This document shows positions 22,341 through 33,880 of a DNA stretch of 64,000 nt, piece by piece. How positions within the stretch are numbered: position 1 is the first letter of the stretch; each line of letters opens with the position of its first letter. The DNA is from Platerodrilus igneus. Taxonomy: Eukaryota; Arthropoda; Insecta; Coleoptera; Lycidae. Both the position numbers and the translations under genes were made by a program. Under the pieces are notes generated by a model that was not told the DNA's origin, did no database searches, and worked only from the letters and a program-made list of their open reading frames with translations. Where the stretch lies: the NCBI GenBank assembly GCA_036346225.1, contig JARFIW010000881.1:2085001-2149000 (forward strand), written 5' to 3'.

Positions 22341-23420
22341 GTTTTACCAAACATCAGAGCAATATATAGTGATATGGTGTGGAAGACATAAGATGTCATT
22401 GAACATCTAATTCTGTAAATAAAACCGTTCCTAAGCTGACATCATTTGCTTTTCAGATATTTAATTACTACATTCTGTATAATATTCTAATAGTACCATA
22501 AGATTGGTATAGTATTATCTAGTACATAAGTATAGCGAAGTATAATTTTTAAAACACGCTCTAATCGGTGAAAATACAAGAGCATTCCTTGATTAAAAAC
22601 CCGGATTTTTCTAAAATTTAAATGCTAAATCACATTCAATAACGCATCAAATAACAAATCACTCGCAGGTAATTTGTTTCCATTAAGAATACTTTTCATG
22701 CGAAACGTAAAATCTCGAAATTTCAAAACAAGAATCCATAAATCATGTGTAAATAAAAATGACAGCTAGTTGTCTTTACAACATGAATAAATACACACCA
22801 ATTAAGTTAGTTGGTGGAACGCGATAAGACAGTTAAAATTATATTTTAGATAAAATAAAACTTTTCATTAGTCTACAAATGATAACGAATGAATATTTTA
22901 CATGCATTCCTACAAAAGGCATCAATTACGAGAACTTTTACAATTGCAGCAAATAAAATTGACCTTTAATTAATATAGGAAAAACACGTACAGTGAATAA
23001 AATTACAGTTAATTATTATATAATGCGATGGGTAAGACCCACTGGAAATATGTAGAAATTCGATAACCTGTGACGTATTGAAAATTTCATTATGTAGAAT
23101 ACAGTAAATAATTAGGAGAGATTGGTCATTTACTAATAATTGGTAGAGCGTTGCGAATTGTTTGTTTATAAGACATTTATGGACGATACTCTTGGTCGGT
23201 AAAAGACAAACGGTAATGAACGCTAAATTCTCGAGCAAGGGCATGTTAGTTATATCTATTCAAAACGATATGTTTTGAAATTTATAGAGCAAAACTTGAA
23301 CATATAAAAATTTATCCAGAGTAGAAGGTAATATAAAAGTGAACAATATACTTTTAGGCTTTTATGGATAAAACTATTTTCTAAATGGAGTTTTAATCAA
23401 CCAAGTGTTAATCCTACAAT

Positions 23421-24334
23421 TTAACACATTAAGTGCTGATGACGCGTAAACGCGTCATTCCTGTTAAACCTGCATAGCGCATGACGCGAATTCGAGTCTT
23501 GTGATATTAAATTTTAAAAGTGTTTAGTAGCTCAGTCGCTGGTGAATGAAGTTGTTGTGTCGTGAGCGTGTAAATTAGGTATTCTAAAAACGTAAAACCT
23601 TATTCGATCAAGTTCGCAATGGATTTTGTTCAAGCAGGCCCTTCAGGTGCAAGGACTACACTAAAACGTAAGCGAAGGTGGAAAGACATTAGACCTCTTA
23701 GTGATAAAGAGATTGAAAGTTATTTGTTGGGTTTCCATAATAATTTGTAGTCCGATTATCATCTTATTTTTTTATTCGCATTATATTCCTTTTTTTATTA
23801 GCATCTATAAACCAATACTCAATTGTTTGTTTATGTATTAGTGGTTCATTCCAATTTTTGTTTACTGTATACTTTTTTTTATCTTCTGTATAAAACTATA
23901 CTTTTATACCAATGTTTATTTATAATCCGCAAGCAAGCCAAACGTCAACATCTACATAACAAGTATACACACACGCGCGTATGCATCCATACGGGTACAC
24001 ACACATACGCACCCTCACACGTATGCACGCACACATACAAATGCAATGAACGATACCGGGAAATAATAATTTCAATAAACGTAATTTTTATAAGATATGC
24101 GATGCAACATTCTATGTGACGCAAAAACGAGACATCAGCATTGTAACAATAATTTATTACATAATGCTAATGACGCCTTTTCGCGTCAATATCCCTGTTA
24201 TTGAAAATTTGCATACCATTTAAAAAATATATAAAGTCTATCATATAGTAGGTTTAAATAAGTGTATTGATAAATAAATTACTGTTAGCCTGGGGGGGTT
24301 GCCACCTTCTACTGATAAGCAGTGAATGTGTTAA
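23421..24334 (+). mobile_element. piggyBac-like element with TTAA target sites
   Basis: The LTR copy at 27.5 kb lacks this stretch, so its limits are certain: TTAA at 23421-23424 and again at 24331-24334. The ends are inverted (TTAACACATTAAGTGCTGAT against TTAACACATTCACTGCTTAT). Subterminal direct repeats follow: GATGACGCGTAAACGCGTCA near 23437 and AATGACGCCTTTTCGCGTCA near 24169. TTAA duplication and this end type point to the piggyBac superfamily. At 910 bp it has room for only a fragment of a transposase, so it is non-autonomous. Confidence 0.85.
23619..23750 (+). pseudogene. Possible N-terminal transposase remnant of the piggyBac-like element
   Basis: A 43-codon plus-strand frame beginning MDFVQAGPSG, then a basic stretch (LKRKRRW) and PLSDKEIESYL, which resembles the acidic-helical N-terminus of piggyBac transposases. 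It stops at TAG 23748-23750; nothing like the DDD catalytic core follows. 23751-24170 is A/T-rich with a CA-rich patch (23970-24030) and no gene. Confidence 0.45.
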
Positions 24335-24484
24335 TGGTACTAAAATGCAAGTATAATTTGTTTACTTTTATAAAGACAGTTCATGCTACAGCTAAGTTAA
24401 GTTCGCATACGATTTTGGCATATTGTTTTTAGTGGATAATTTTAGTTTACACTATTTTGAGGTGGTTTGACGCTTACCTTTTAT

Positions 24485-24508
24485 TGGCGTCCCAACGTAA
24501 AGGCTCGA
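24485..24508 (+). other. tRNA-Lys primer-binding site
   Basis: TGGCGTCCCAACGTAAAGG followed by CTCGA, directly after the 5' LTR. The complement of tRNA-Lys(CUU) is TGGCGCCCAACGTGGGGC, so this is the same site with an inserted T and base changes. It starts with the TGG needed to pair with CCA. Confidence 0.7.
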
Positions 24509-24699
24509 TTAAGTCGTCTGAAAATTAGACTCTCCAGTCAAGTAGGATTTTGGGGAAATTCTCTCTGTGTAATGTATCAAATTGGTTTTCACAATGACTG
24601 ATAGATGAAGGAAATTTGCGAGGGACTGAGAGCTGAAAGAGTAGAAATCGGTTCTCAACAGAGCGTTTATTCGGAAGATTAGAAAAATAAAAATTCAGC

Positions 24700-25950
24700 A
24701 GTTAAAATGGAACAGCGGATATGAGAGATAATATGCAGGAAATGAGTGAAAAGAGTGAAAAAAGTATGCGAGAACAAAAGAAAATAAATAAAAGGAATCA
24801 AAAGAGTATTAAAAAATGAATTAGAACATCAAGAAAACGCGTGAGAAAGCTAATAAAAATAATCAGGGGTTACGAGCTGAATTTGGAAAGAGTAATGCAA
24901 AAATTGGGGAAGTTTAAGAATAGAAAGCGATAGGAATAAAAAAAAATTTAAAGATATAAGTGAAAAAAACTTCAGGCTTAAAAGAAGCTAACAAACCCTT
25001 GGAAAAATAAAATTTGAAATTAGAAAGCACGCAGTACAGATTGAAAGAGATATGGACGACATGAAAGAGAATATTGTTAAAATAAAAGCTAATCAGGAAG
25101 CGCGTGATAGGGAGACGAATAGAAAAATCAAGTATTTAGATAAAGGGTAAACAAAATTGAGGAAAGTTGTCAATCTATATTTAAAACAATGAGAAGTGAC
25201 TTGGGAAATTTTAAAAACAAGGTAAAAATTTAGAAGATGGGCGAAAAATATTCATGTTTGGGAACGTATCCCCTTGGAGTCCAACTAGTATTCCGTTGGA
25301 AGAACAATCAAAATTTTATGGGGATAATAAATTAACCCTAAAATATTCTTGAACAATGTGAAAACTTTAATACAAGGCAGTTGGGATTAGTATAAAAATG
25401 TAACATATTAAAATCTATGTTAAAAGGAATTGCGGAAATTTGGTTAAGGTTTATTGATAGTGAGTTAAACTCTTTTATAGATTCTGAAGTTTAATTTTTA
25501 AAATATTTTTTGGGGATAACCAGCAATTTAAGGTCAGAAACAATTTATTTATGGGCATAACAAGAGAGTTGTATGCCATGAAAAAGTTCAGTGTTGTGAA
25601 ATAACTTGATCCTACTTTAGAGAATAAAGAAATCATCAAATATTTAACGGGACACTTCAAAACAGAGGTAAAGCAATCTATAGTCTTACAGAGCATCGGG
25701 GATTGATATGTATTTCTATGTATTTCTATTTTGTCCGTTGGAGCAACTGGGATCAGAATAAAGCTATCAGTAGAAAGTGGAAGAGAGAGCAACGAATCTC
25801 GAAGAATTAAAAGTAAAACCGTGACCCAAAGAAGAGAAAACAATAAAAATTCATATAAAGATAGCACAAACATTGACAATTACAAGACATATGCTAAGAC
25901 GGTGAGCAATCCAGGACCTTCAAATGCGAGATCAGATTTTCATTAACAGT
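24700..25950 (+). pseudogene. Decayed Ty3/gypsy gag
   Basis: No single frame is intact, but coding character is clear. 24720-25150 reads as Lys/Glu/Asn-rich helix (SEKSEKSMREQKK). About 25265-25560 gives capsid-like pieces in several frames: SPWSPTSIPLEEQSKFYGD, then LKGIAEIWLRFIDSEL and FLKYFLGI, matching the L-x-G-x-A-x-x-W pattern of Ty3/gypsy gag. 25731-25946 is an open Ser/Arg/Lys-rich stretch without a zinc knuckle. The position between PBS and protease fits. Confidence 0.6.
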
Positions 25951-26085
25951 CAAACCGAGCGCACCCTTAGAAATTAACCAGTGCGAACGTAAACGAAAAT
26001 TTATAAAATTTGATATACAAATTGATGAAAGAAAACTTATTGCTTACACTAAATATAAATATAGAAAATAAAATATTAAAGTACT

Positions 26086-26530
26086 TATAGATACGGGAAC
26101 TGTCGCATTGCAAATTTCTAAGGATTTTATCAAAAACAGCGTAGAAAAATATTAAATAATGAGAAGATAATCATAAAAAAACGTAACTTAGTATCTCCAA
26201 ATAACAGAAAGTTTGCAAAGTATTAATAGCATCGCAATTCTAAGATGTGAATTGAAGAAGGTAAAGTTTCAACAAGAATTTTTTGTTTTACCTGGATTGA
26301 GGATGGAGGCGATTTCTGGAATAGATTCGATTAATGGATTGAAGTGGTTAATAGATGCAAAAAGGAAGAGGATTAGATGGGGTGAAGAATATTTCAAATG
26401 GGATGATGAGGTAGATATTAAAGTCGAGAAAGACTGCGTTAGTTTGAATTTATACGAAATAGTAGATAATGAAAATAAAAAAGTACGAGATATACGAAGA
26501 AGGAAAGAAAGTAGAGATAAAGTGTATTGA
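26086..26530 (+). pseudogene. Decayed retroviral-type aspartic protease
   Basis: The active site LIDTGTVALQISKDF is at about 26083-26127, a standard D-T-G motif. A stop follows, and another frame (26213-26530) carries VLPGLRMEAISGIDSINGL and WLIDAKRKRI. This corresponds to the C-terminal ILG-x-D-F-L segment of Ty3/gypsy proteases, with Leu changed to Ser. The order after gag and before RT is as expected. It is broken and cannot be functional. Confidence 0.65.
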
Positions 26531-26829
26531 GGATCCAGGTAAAGTACAAGATTAAGTAGAGCCAGCGGTAATTGAATATTCCCAAGATGGTGAGGTGAAA
26601 ATGAAGTTTCTTGTATTTCTACATGTTACGACGTTAAAATGGAAATTTTTTAGGAAAATAACGTTAAAAGTAAATTAAGTGATGATGATCAAAATTTAAA
26701 TGAGTTATAGAAAAATTATGATGAAGGTATTAGTGAAAAATTTTCGATGATGGTACCTGTGTGAAATCAAGTACTCATTTTGTGAATTATATAATTGTAA
26801 TAAAGAAAGTGATGCTTATAAGAAACGAC

Positions 26830-27116
26830 ATTAATGTATAAAAGATATAAATCAACGTGATAATAAAAACTATAATTATCCTATGTCGGTCGATAGTATT
26901 TTCGCCAGATTTGGTAAAAAGAAGGTGTTTTTGAAAAATGATTTAAAAATGTCCATTATTGTAGAGAAAGTACAAAGCACTTACATTAGATGGGTGTATT
27001 TAAAAATTGAAGAAAATCCTTTTTTTTGGTTGGTCGGTGAACAAAATAACAGTAGTATTGATAGGGAGTATCTGCAACAACTTCAGAAAATTATATGTTT
27101 TTTTTTTGTGAAATAG
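26830..27116 (+). pseudogene. Ty3/gypsy reverse transcriptase remnant
   Basis: The plus strand reads DINQRDNKNYNYPMSVDSIF then ARFGKKKVFLKNDLKMS. This fits the RT segment with Y-P-x-P/M-x-x-x-D-x-x-x-x-L-G and the first catalytic region (usually K-x-D-L). The later YxDD box, RNase H and integrase are absent; the sequence goes on to the 3' LTR within about 350 bp. So most of pol has been deleted. Confidence 0.6.
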
Positions 27117-27459
27117 TGATATTCTATGGTATTCTACAGTATTTTATGTATGTGGTAGGAATTTTTTTAACTGGTGAGATCGTGTGTAAATAGAAAAGAA
27201 TAAGAGAGTAAGTGATGACATTGAGAGAATTCAGGTGATGAACGGAAAGGGTTGGTTGATGCTAATTTGAATTTGAGATATTATAAAGTAATCGAGTTAT
27301 TTAATAGAGAGGCTACTGTGAGAAAAGAATTATACGTGTGTATTAAAAACCTAATGTAAATAGTTGTATATAGTAGATAGTTAGAAATAAAAATAAAAAA
27401 TTACTCATCAATGCAGGAATATGGTGCTTAACGATTCCAAATTTTATATTTTCATTTCA

Positions 27460-29125
27460 GAGAAAAAGACGTGATAAGAAAGTCATAAGAGGTCGTTAAC
27501 GAAACTATTCTGTAAATAAAACCACCTCAAGCCAAAAAAATTAGTTTCACACATTCAATTTTTACACCCTGTGTAATATTCTATTAGTACGATAGGATTG
27601 GTATAGTATTATTTAGTACATAGGTAAAACGAAGTTCAATTTTTAAAAACATGTTCCTATCGGTGAAAACACAAAAGCATTTCTTGATTGAAAAAACCCG
27701 TATTTTCTTAAAATTTAAATGCTAAATAACATTCAATAATGCATCAAGTAACAAGGAACTTGCAGGTAATTTCTTTCCATTAAGAACATTTTTGATGCGA
27801 AACTCGAAATTTCGACGTAAAAATCCATAAATTATGTGTAAATAAAAATGACAGCTAATTATTTTATAATATGATTGAATACACACCAATTAGGATTAGA
27901 CTTCTTAATAACCTATAAATGATAATAAAAGTGATAACGAATGAGTATTCTTTATCCACTCCTACAAAAGGCATCAATTACAAGACCTTAAGATTGCAAT
28001 AAATTAATCTGACGGCTAATTATAATAAGAAAAACACGTACATTGAATGACATTACAGTTAATTATTGTATCATGCGATGAGTCAAACCTACTGGAAAGA
28101 TGTAGAAATCCGAGAACCAGTGACGCATTAAAGATTTTATTATATAAAAGAAAGTAAATAATTATGAGGGATCAGTCTTGCACTAATAGTTGGTGGAGCG
28201 TTACGAATTATACGTTTATAAAGCACGTGTCAACGATACTTTTGGTCCGTAAAAGACTAACCGTAATGAACGCTGGATTTTCGTGCAAAGGCGCTTTAGT
28301 TATATTTATTAGAAACACTATATTTTAAAACTTATAAAGCGAATCTTCGCCATATAAAAATTTATTAAGGGTAGATAGAAATATAAAATGGAGCAATGGA
28401 TTTCTGAGGCCATTATGGGTAAAACCATTTTGAATTGGAATAATTTGGAGATAGAGTTTTAGTCAATCACGTATCAATCCTACAAATTAAAAGTCTCGAA
28501 ACGCAAGTATAATTTATTTAAATCCCTATAGAGACAGTTTATGCAATAATTAAGTTCGCATAAGGTTCTTGCATATTATTTGTGAGTGGATAATTTTATT
28601 TTATACAACTTAAGAGTTCAAATTTCGTAGTGGTTTAATACTTACAAGAAGCTTTCTCAATGTCACTAATCAGCTACACTGGGACGGAATAATAGGAGAG
28701 TATTTAAATTATTCACATTACTAAGAAAAATTGTGACTCACATATGAAAAGTTTTGGAGTTTCTAATTATTATCGAAGAATAGGTGAAGATTGTATCAAT
28801 GTTTAGTAGTGATGAAGTGTTGTTTCTTTTTAGACTCAAGTTATAAAATGCAATTTTAAGCATTCCTTATACCTGTGTGAATATACAAATTTCTTAGATA
28901 ATGTGTGTGTGTGTGTGTGTAGAACTAGAATGTTTTTGAGTGTACCAAGTACTGGAATTTGAAGAATTTTTCTTATAAAATTCGTGATATTAGAATTGCA
29001 ATTTCCTTTGTTTCATTTCATTTTGTAAAGTCCAGAGCATATTTATGTCTGAACTAGCAAGACAAAACGGGTATCCCCAAGCAAGCATACACATCATTAC
29101 ATTTAAGCTAGTATTCACTCTCTAT
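27460..29125 (+). repeat. 3' LTR of decayed tRNA-Lys Ty3/gypsy element
   Basis: Its first 1.2 kb aligns with the 5' LTR at 22.4-24.48 kb and its last 0.47 kb with 21.78-22.26 kb. It carries a (GT)n microsatellite at 28903-28920 and the tRNA-Lys box variant CTGAACTAGC at 29049-29058. A second PBS-like site follows at 29126-29146 (TGTCTCCCAACGTTTGGGCTG). An internal region therefore once lay downstream, so this is a shared LTR in a tandem arrangement. Confidence 0.6.
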
Positions 29126-29157
29126 TGTCTCCCAACGTTTGGGCTGCTTTAAGCTAG

Positions 29158-29159
<2 letters not shown>

Positions 29160-29213
<54 letters not shown>

Positions 29214-29349
29214 TTAAAATCAATTTCTGTAGTTTTCAAATTGGGATATTGTCGTCCAAAGAATGACGACAATATCCCAATTTTAAAACTACAGAAATTA
29301 ATTTTAAAAATATTAGACTAGTCCAATTGACTAATAAAGGAGCTTTATT

Positions 29350-29386
<37 letters not shown>
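29160..29386. repeat. Hairpin element 3 inside (TA)n
   Basis: TA run 29160-29207, inverted repeat arms 29214-29256 and 29265-29307 (43 bp, two mismatches, 8-bp loop), short spacer, TA run 29353-29386. Same architecture and same position relative to the PBS-like site as hairpins 1 and 2, but with unrelated arm sequence and no hammerhead-like motif. Confidence 0.75.
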
Positions 29387-29389
<3 letters not shown>

Positions 29390-29394
29390 CTCAC

Positions 29395-31154
29395 ACTGAC
29401 ATGATAAGGGGTTTACAAGCGGAAAATCAAATTCTCCCTGTATAAATAATCACCCTGAATGATATAAGCATATTGTAAATACATAGCAAATAACGTAAGT
29501 TATATATGTAAAAATAATTAACTGTAAGATACCGTAAAACGCAATTAATGCGAACGCAAATCGATCGTTTTAAGATAAATACAAAACCATTTATTTTCAC
29601 TTATTAATTATCGACACATTTTTGATAAAAATGCTTTTTATTTGCTGTAAATAGCATGGAGTTGTACTAGCTTTACGCATTTAGCATAAAAAACTACAAT
29701 CAACATGTATTTAAAAACCTCAATTTTATAATTAATTCTCTGTACTGAAACACGAAAGCAAATATTTTCTATAAAATGCAACTCATTTTGCATTAAAACG
29801 CAATTAAAGTTTAAATTAATTACTTTGTGGATTACAAAAATTCATTTTGAATAAAGATTTTCTACAATATTAAGAATATAAAACAATTAGTCAGCCGCAT
29901 TTAGAATTCGTATAAACTCATTAATAAATAAATGTTTGTTCCAAGAAACGACCCGGAACACTAAAATACCCAGAAAATGTAATAGAAATTGATAACAAAT
30001 ATTTATGATTTTGCATATGCTGTAGGATGAAGGAGGCCGCGAGCATTAACCTTGGGCGTTAAACAAAGACAAACAGCGCGCGTCACGAACAACTGGAACA
30101 AAATTACTAGGTAAGAAACTCATCATATTTAAACACTAATGAGGATTTCCAAGATAAATTACGTAAGATGGGCGTATATTATTTAGAATGGAATGGCGCA
30201 CATTCTACAACCTTTTGGAAACAGATAAATTAGAATATATAAGTAGGCGTTTATCAAATAAAAAAGTTTATCCGATTCTTAAATTAGATCGCAAAATGTT
30301 ATTTTGATTTAAGTCGCGAGCTGTTAGAAGTGTGCAGTAAGCATACTGTAATTTAATAATTAAGATGGTACAATGGATATACAGGTGATTTTAATTTCAA
30401 ATTACATAAAATATGGAATTTATTAAATTATAATGAAGAGGGAGAATTCTTCAACATAACGCTATTTTAAAAAATTTTATTAAATAATTGAAAGGAAGGT
30501 TTAAGCATAATGTACTTTGGTAACTGCTGTTTGAAACAAAGATTTTCAATATGAAAAATCTTGTAATCTGATTTGGACATCAATTTAAAATAAGATGTTA
30601 CTTACGAGGAACGTTTTTGTGGATTCTGCAAGTATAACTTTTAAATTTATTGTTAACTGATATTGAAGTATTTGTGTCTAATAATAAATATTAGTCATAT
30701 GATAATTTTCATTTTGTAAATGAAAGTTTGTTTTCAGAGTTCAAAACACTCTGATCTTTTAATAGATTATCCGTCAAGGATTTTTTAGCCAAGCAAACCT
30801 TACAAGCGTGGCTATAAAGAATAACCATGTAAACCTTCAATAAGAAAAGGACATTTAGTTCTGTAAATTTAAAATAAGATAAGGAACAATTTTTTTAATA
30901 TAACAAGTACTTCTTAGAAATTATTTTGTTTGAAAGAACAGTTGTTGTAAATTTTTTTGTATGAGAGAAAATATTTCATACAGTATACATGCTTTGTGAT
31001 ATTGCTGTGTTTTATTTCATTTTAAAAACTTTGTCAATTCCGTTAAGCTAGCCAGGCAAAGTTAAAAAGGAAGGTCAGTAAACAATTTCAAGTTTACAAT
31101 TTGCTGCGTCTGAATCACAGCGCTCTTTTAGTGACGCTCACAACGCGGGTCTTA
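29395..31154 (+). repeat. Further LTR-like unit ending in tRNA-Lys boxes
   Basis: Begins with TGATAAGGGGTTT, as after hairpin 2. It ends with GTTAAGCTAGCCAGGC (31042-31057, tRNA-Lys 5'-end complement) and a weak PBS-like TGACGCTCACAACGCGGGTC at 31132-31151. The body is AT-rich and I see no coding frame. Confidence 0.4.
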
Positions 31155-31183
31155 CCACAGCAATACATATACATACTCATATA

Positions 31184-31287
31184 CATACACACACACACCA
31201 CACACATACACACACACGCACACACACACACAAACACACATACACAAACACACACGCACCACACACACACACACACACACACACACA
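31184..31287. repeat. (CA)n microsatellite
   Basis: About 100 bp of slightly interrupted CA repeats directly downstream of the tRNA-Lys box pair, where other copies have TA runs and hairpins. Open frames through it are repeat artefacts. Confidence 0.95.
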
Positions 31288-31650
31288 TAAAGATTTCCAT
31301 TTTTGAGGGAAGCCATGCGCAAAACAGTTTTGGTTTTGAAAAAATTTATATAGGAAATGTCTAGAAATTTGGATGGTAAAATTTAGAGAAACCTAACAAA
31401 ACACGGAGTTGTACTTGGTACTTATCGAAAAGAATTAAAAATTGTCCATTTTGACCAAGCAAAGCAAATAATGTATACAGTTTCATTTCGTGTATATTAT
31501 CCAGAGAGCACTCCGGAAGATAAGCGAATGTGCAAAGTTTCTGCTGCATAACTAACTGCAGACTAAGCATGACGAGCTTTTTCATAAATGCAAGTTAAAG
31601 TCTCTTGTTCGTTGTTTTTAAAAGTCACATAACGTGGTGATATTTAGACA

Positions 31651-31894
31651 ACCTTCCAATACTCCGCCAGAAGGTACTACAATGGCCAGGAAGCGAGTTT
31701 TTTTTACCTGGAAAATTTAGAATTTTGCCGAACCCTTGCTTTTTCAAGCAAGGTAGGGATCTTTAACGTGAGTGACAACACCCACACACGGGACCTCCAT
31801 TTTACCTCTCATCTGAACGAGGGTATATTTTTGTGAAAAATGCTCGCCTAACATTTTTCAAGCGGACCGTGTGGGGATTCGAACCCGGGACCTT
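31651..31894 (-). mobile_element. SINE, 5'-truncated copy
   Basis: Same family as the SINE at 11153. Target duplication TGATATTTAGACA at 31638-31650 and 31895-31907. It keeps box B (GGTTCGAATCC complement) but lacks the box A half of the tRNA-like head, so it was truncated at insertion. Confidence 0.9.
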
Positions 31895-31969
31895 TGATAT
31901 TTAGACAGCTAAAGTTTGTAGTAATTGAAGTACTTTCTTTTATCAACCTCCGAGGGGCCCTACATTTGC

Positions 31970-32253
31970 ATTTTTAATGCTCCACTCAGAGGAGGCCAGG
32001 AAGCGTATTTGTTTTCTTTTACGGGAAAATTGTGAATTACTTGAACTCTTGTTATTCCAAGCAAGGTAGGGTTTTTTAATATGTCCGACAACACTTGCAC
32101 ACATTTTATCTACATTTAACCTCTCATCAGAACATGAGCGTATTTTTGAGAAAAATACTTGCTTAACTTTTTCAAGTAGTCGGTGTTGGAAATCGAACCC
32201 GGGATCTTTGAATCAACAGTCATACGCGAACCTGTGTGATCTACAGAGCCGCC
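31970..32253 (-). mobile_element. SINE, diverged copy
   Basis: Recognisable over its whole length from the tail (AATGCTCCACT, plus strand) to the GAGCCGCC head end, but with many substitutions, so older than its neighbours. No clear target duplication seen. Confidence 0.8.
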
Positions 32254-32299
32254 CAAGAAACGCAAAAGAAGAAGTGCATACAAACAAATGATTATATTA

Positions 32300-33880
32300 C
32301 TAAATATTATATACACCTATGACTAGTTTTCGACTTAATCACCGGGCAACTTAGAATAACGAATAACATTCCTCAATTCTCACTTGACAGGAAGATTAAT
32401 TAAAACAGCCATGTTTACGTGGCTGCAGAGATCAGCTCAGAATACCGCCAATAACTAGACTTTGAGAATTCGTGTTAATGGGAAGGTTAGAAGTCACTTA
32501 TTGTGTACAGCGGTCATCTGTCGCTCGTCTAATGTTTATGGTGTGCGATGAGAGGTTGAAATAGAACGGTCCTCGACGAAAATCATCAAAAACATCCTTT
32601 TCTTATTTTCCAATAAATTGACGATCCGTCGTTTAATTTTGTTTTTATTTTATTTCAAATATATTAAACTAGGTTGGTAGTAGGTGAATATTTTAATATC
32701 CAAATAATTTCTTAAATAGACTATAATGTAAAAATTGATAAATCATTAAAAAGCCTGTGTGAAAGCTTGTTCTATATACCATGCATCCTGGTAATAAATT
32801 AGTCTGAACTGGCTTTAAATTTTTAGTGTTTGTTGTTCAATTAATACATGTCAGTTTCTACAGTTTCTACTTGCATTTCAAAGTCTTGCACAAAGCAATT
32901 TGTTATACGTGGGAAAGTTAGGTATTTGTAAATAAGTTAGGAGACGTACCTAACATGACATTAGCTAACTATTAAGTCATGTAATGAATAGGAAATTTGT
33001 AAACTTTGTGTTTCTGGCAGCTTAATTATAAACAGGAGTCGTTTTAAACGTTAGAGACCTGATTTCGCTATTGGAAACTGTTCGCCGAGCTAAAACGTAG
33101 GACAAATTGGTAATTCAATAAACTTGAATTTCTTGTATAACAAGAATTGTATAGAGATTCTAAGCAATGCATTAAAACATTTGACCCGAGCTTCGGTATG
33201 AGTAAATTTCCAAGAGAGCTGCTCTCATTATAAATTATTAATACAGCTCTATTAATACAGAAATATCCTTGACTAATCTTTATCACTGATTCAATGTTCA
33301 AATTCGTTATACCAATGCTGCGTTCGATGTACATGTTTAATTGCATCAAACCTCAATGGGTCTGCATTTATTTAAACATTATTATTGTTAACTTTCTACT
33401 TAGGTGATATTCGAATGTAAATGGGAGTTCACAACTTCTATATAACAAAAATCCAAGAGAGATTTGTTCCAAATGCGGAATAGCATACAAATTTATGTAA
33501 TTTAAAACCTATTACTTGTAAGATTAAATTCTAGTGGTGAAGTAGTTTCAAATTTATAAACACTAAGTTAAATTCTTTTATAGATTTAATAATACGTTAA
33601 ATAGAGATAATACAAAATTTCCTAAATTGCCATTTATATTCCGTCTACCGTAAGAATACAAATATACAGCGATTTTTTGAAATAACAAATTAATCAGATT
33701 AAATGTCAATGTGTTATTAATATATTTAGTACTATTAAAATAAGGAATTTACTTCTACTTTCCTGGGGATAAAAGTCTTCGCTTTTAACGTATATAAATA
33801 ATTTGAAGATTGGTTTTCCATCATTCGTCTTTCTTCGTTCTAGTAGTCATACCTAATCAAATTATTAATACAAAGGGTTT
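32300..33880. other. AT-rich stretch without recognisable features
   Basis: I see no gene, no repeat shared with the rest of the window and no structural signal. The longest open frame (33068-33349, minus) shows no familiar motif. Confidence 0.6.

Larger units (their letters stand above)
22390..24484 (+). repeat. 5' LTR of decayed tRNA-Lys Ty3/gypsy element
   Basis: Aligns over most of its length with 27460-28655, starting near TTCTGTAAATAAAACC in both copies. It differs by carrying the TTAA-flanked insertion 23421-24330 and by lacking the roughly 470-bp right-hand segment present in the 3' copy. A PBS follows at once. The outer boundary is approximate because upstream sequence is also similar in the two copies. 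A short tract (22966-23244) that is open on the minus strand is LTR, not a gene. Confidence 0.65.

Noticed and set aside
22966..23244. 92-codon minus-strand frame as a gene
   Set aside because: It lies in the 5' LTR, and the aligned 3' LTR does not keep the frame open.
25475..25879. 134-codon hydrophobic minus-strand frame
   Set aside because: It is the complement of the decayed gag on the plus strand, which has capsid-like motifs and the right position.
31101..31364. His-Thr-rich frames on both strands
   Set aside because: They result from the CA microsatellite.
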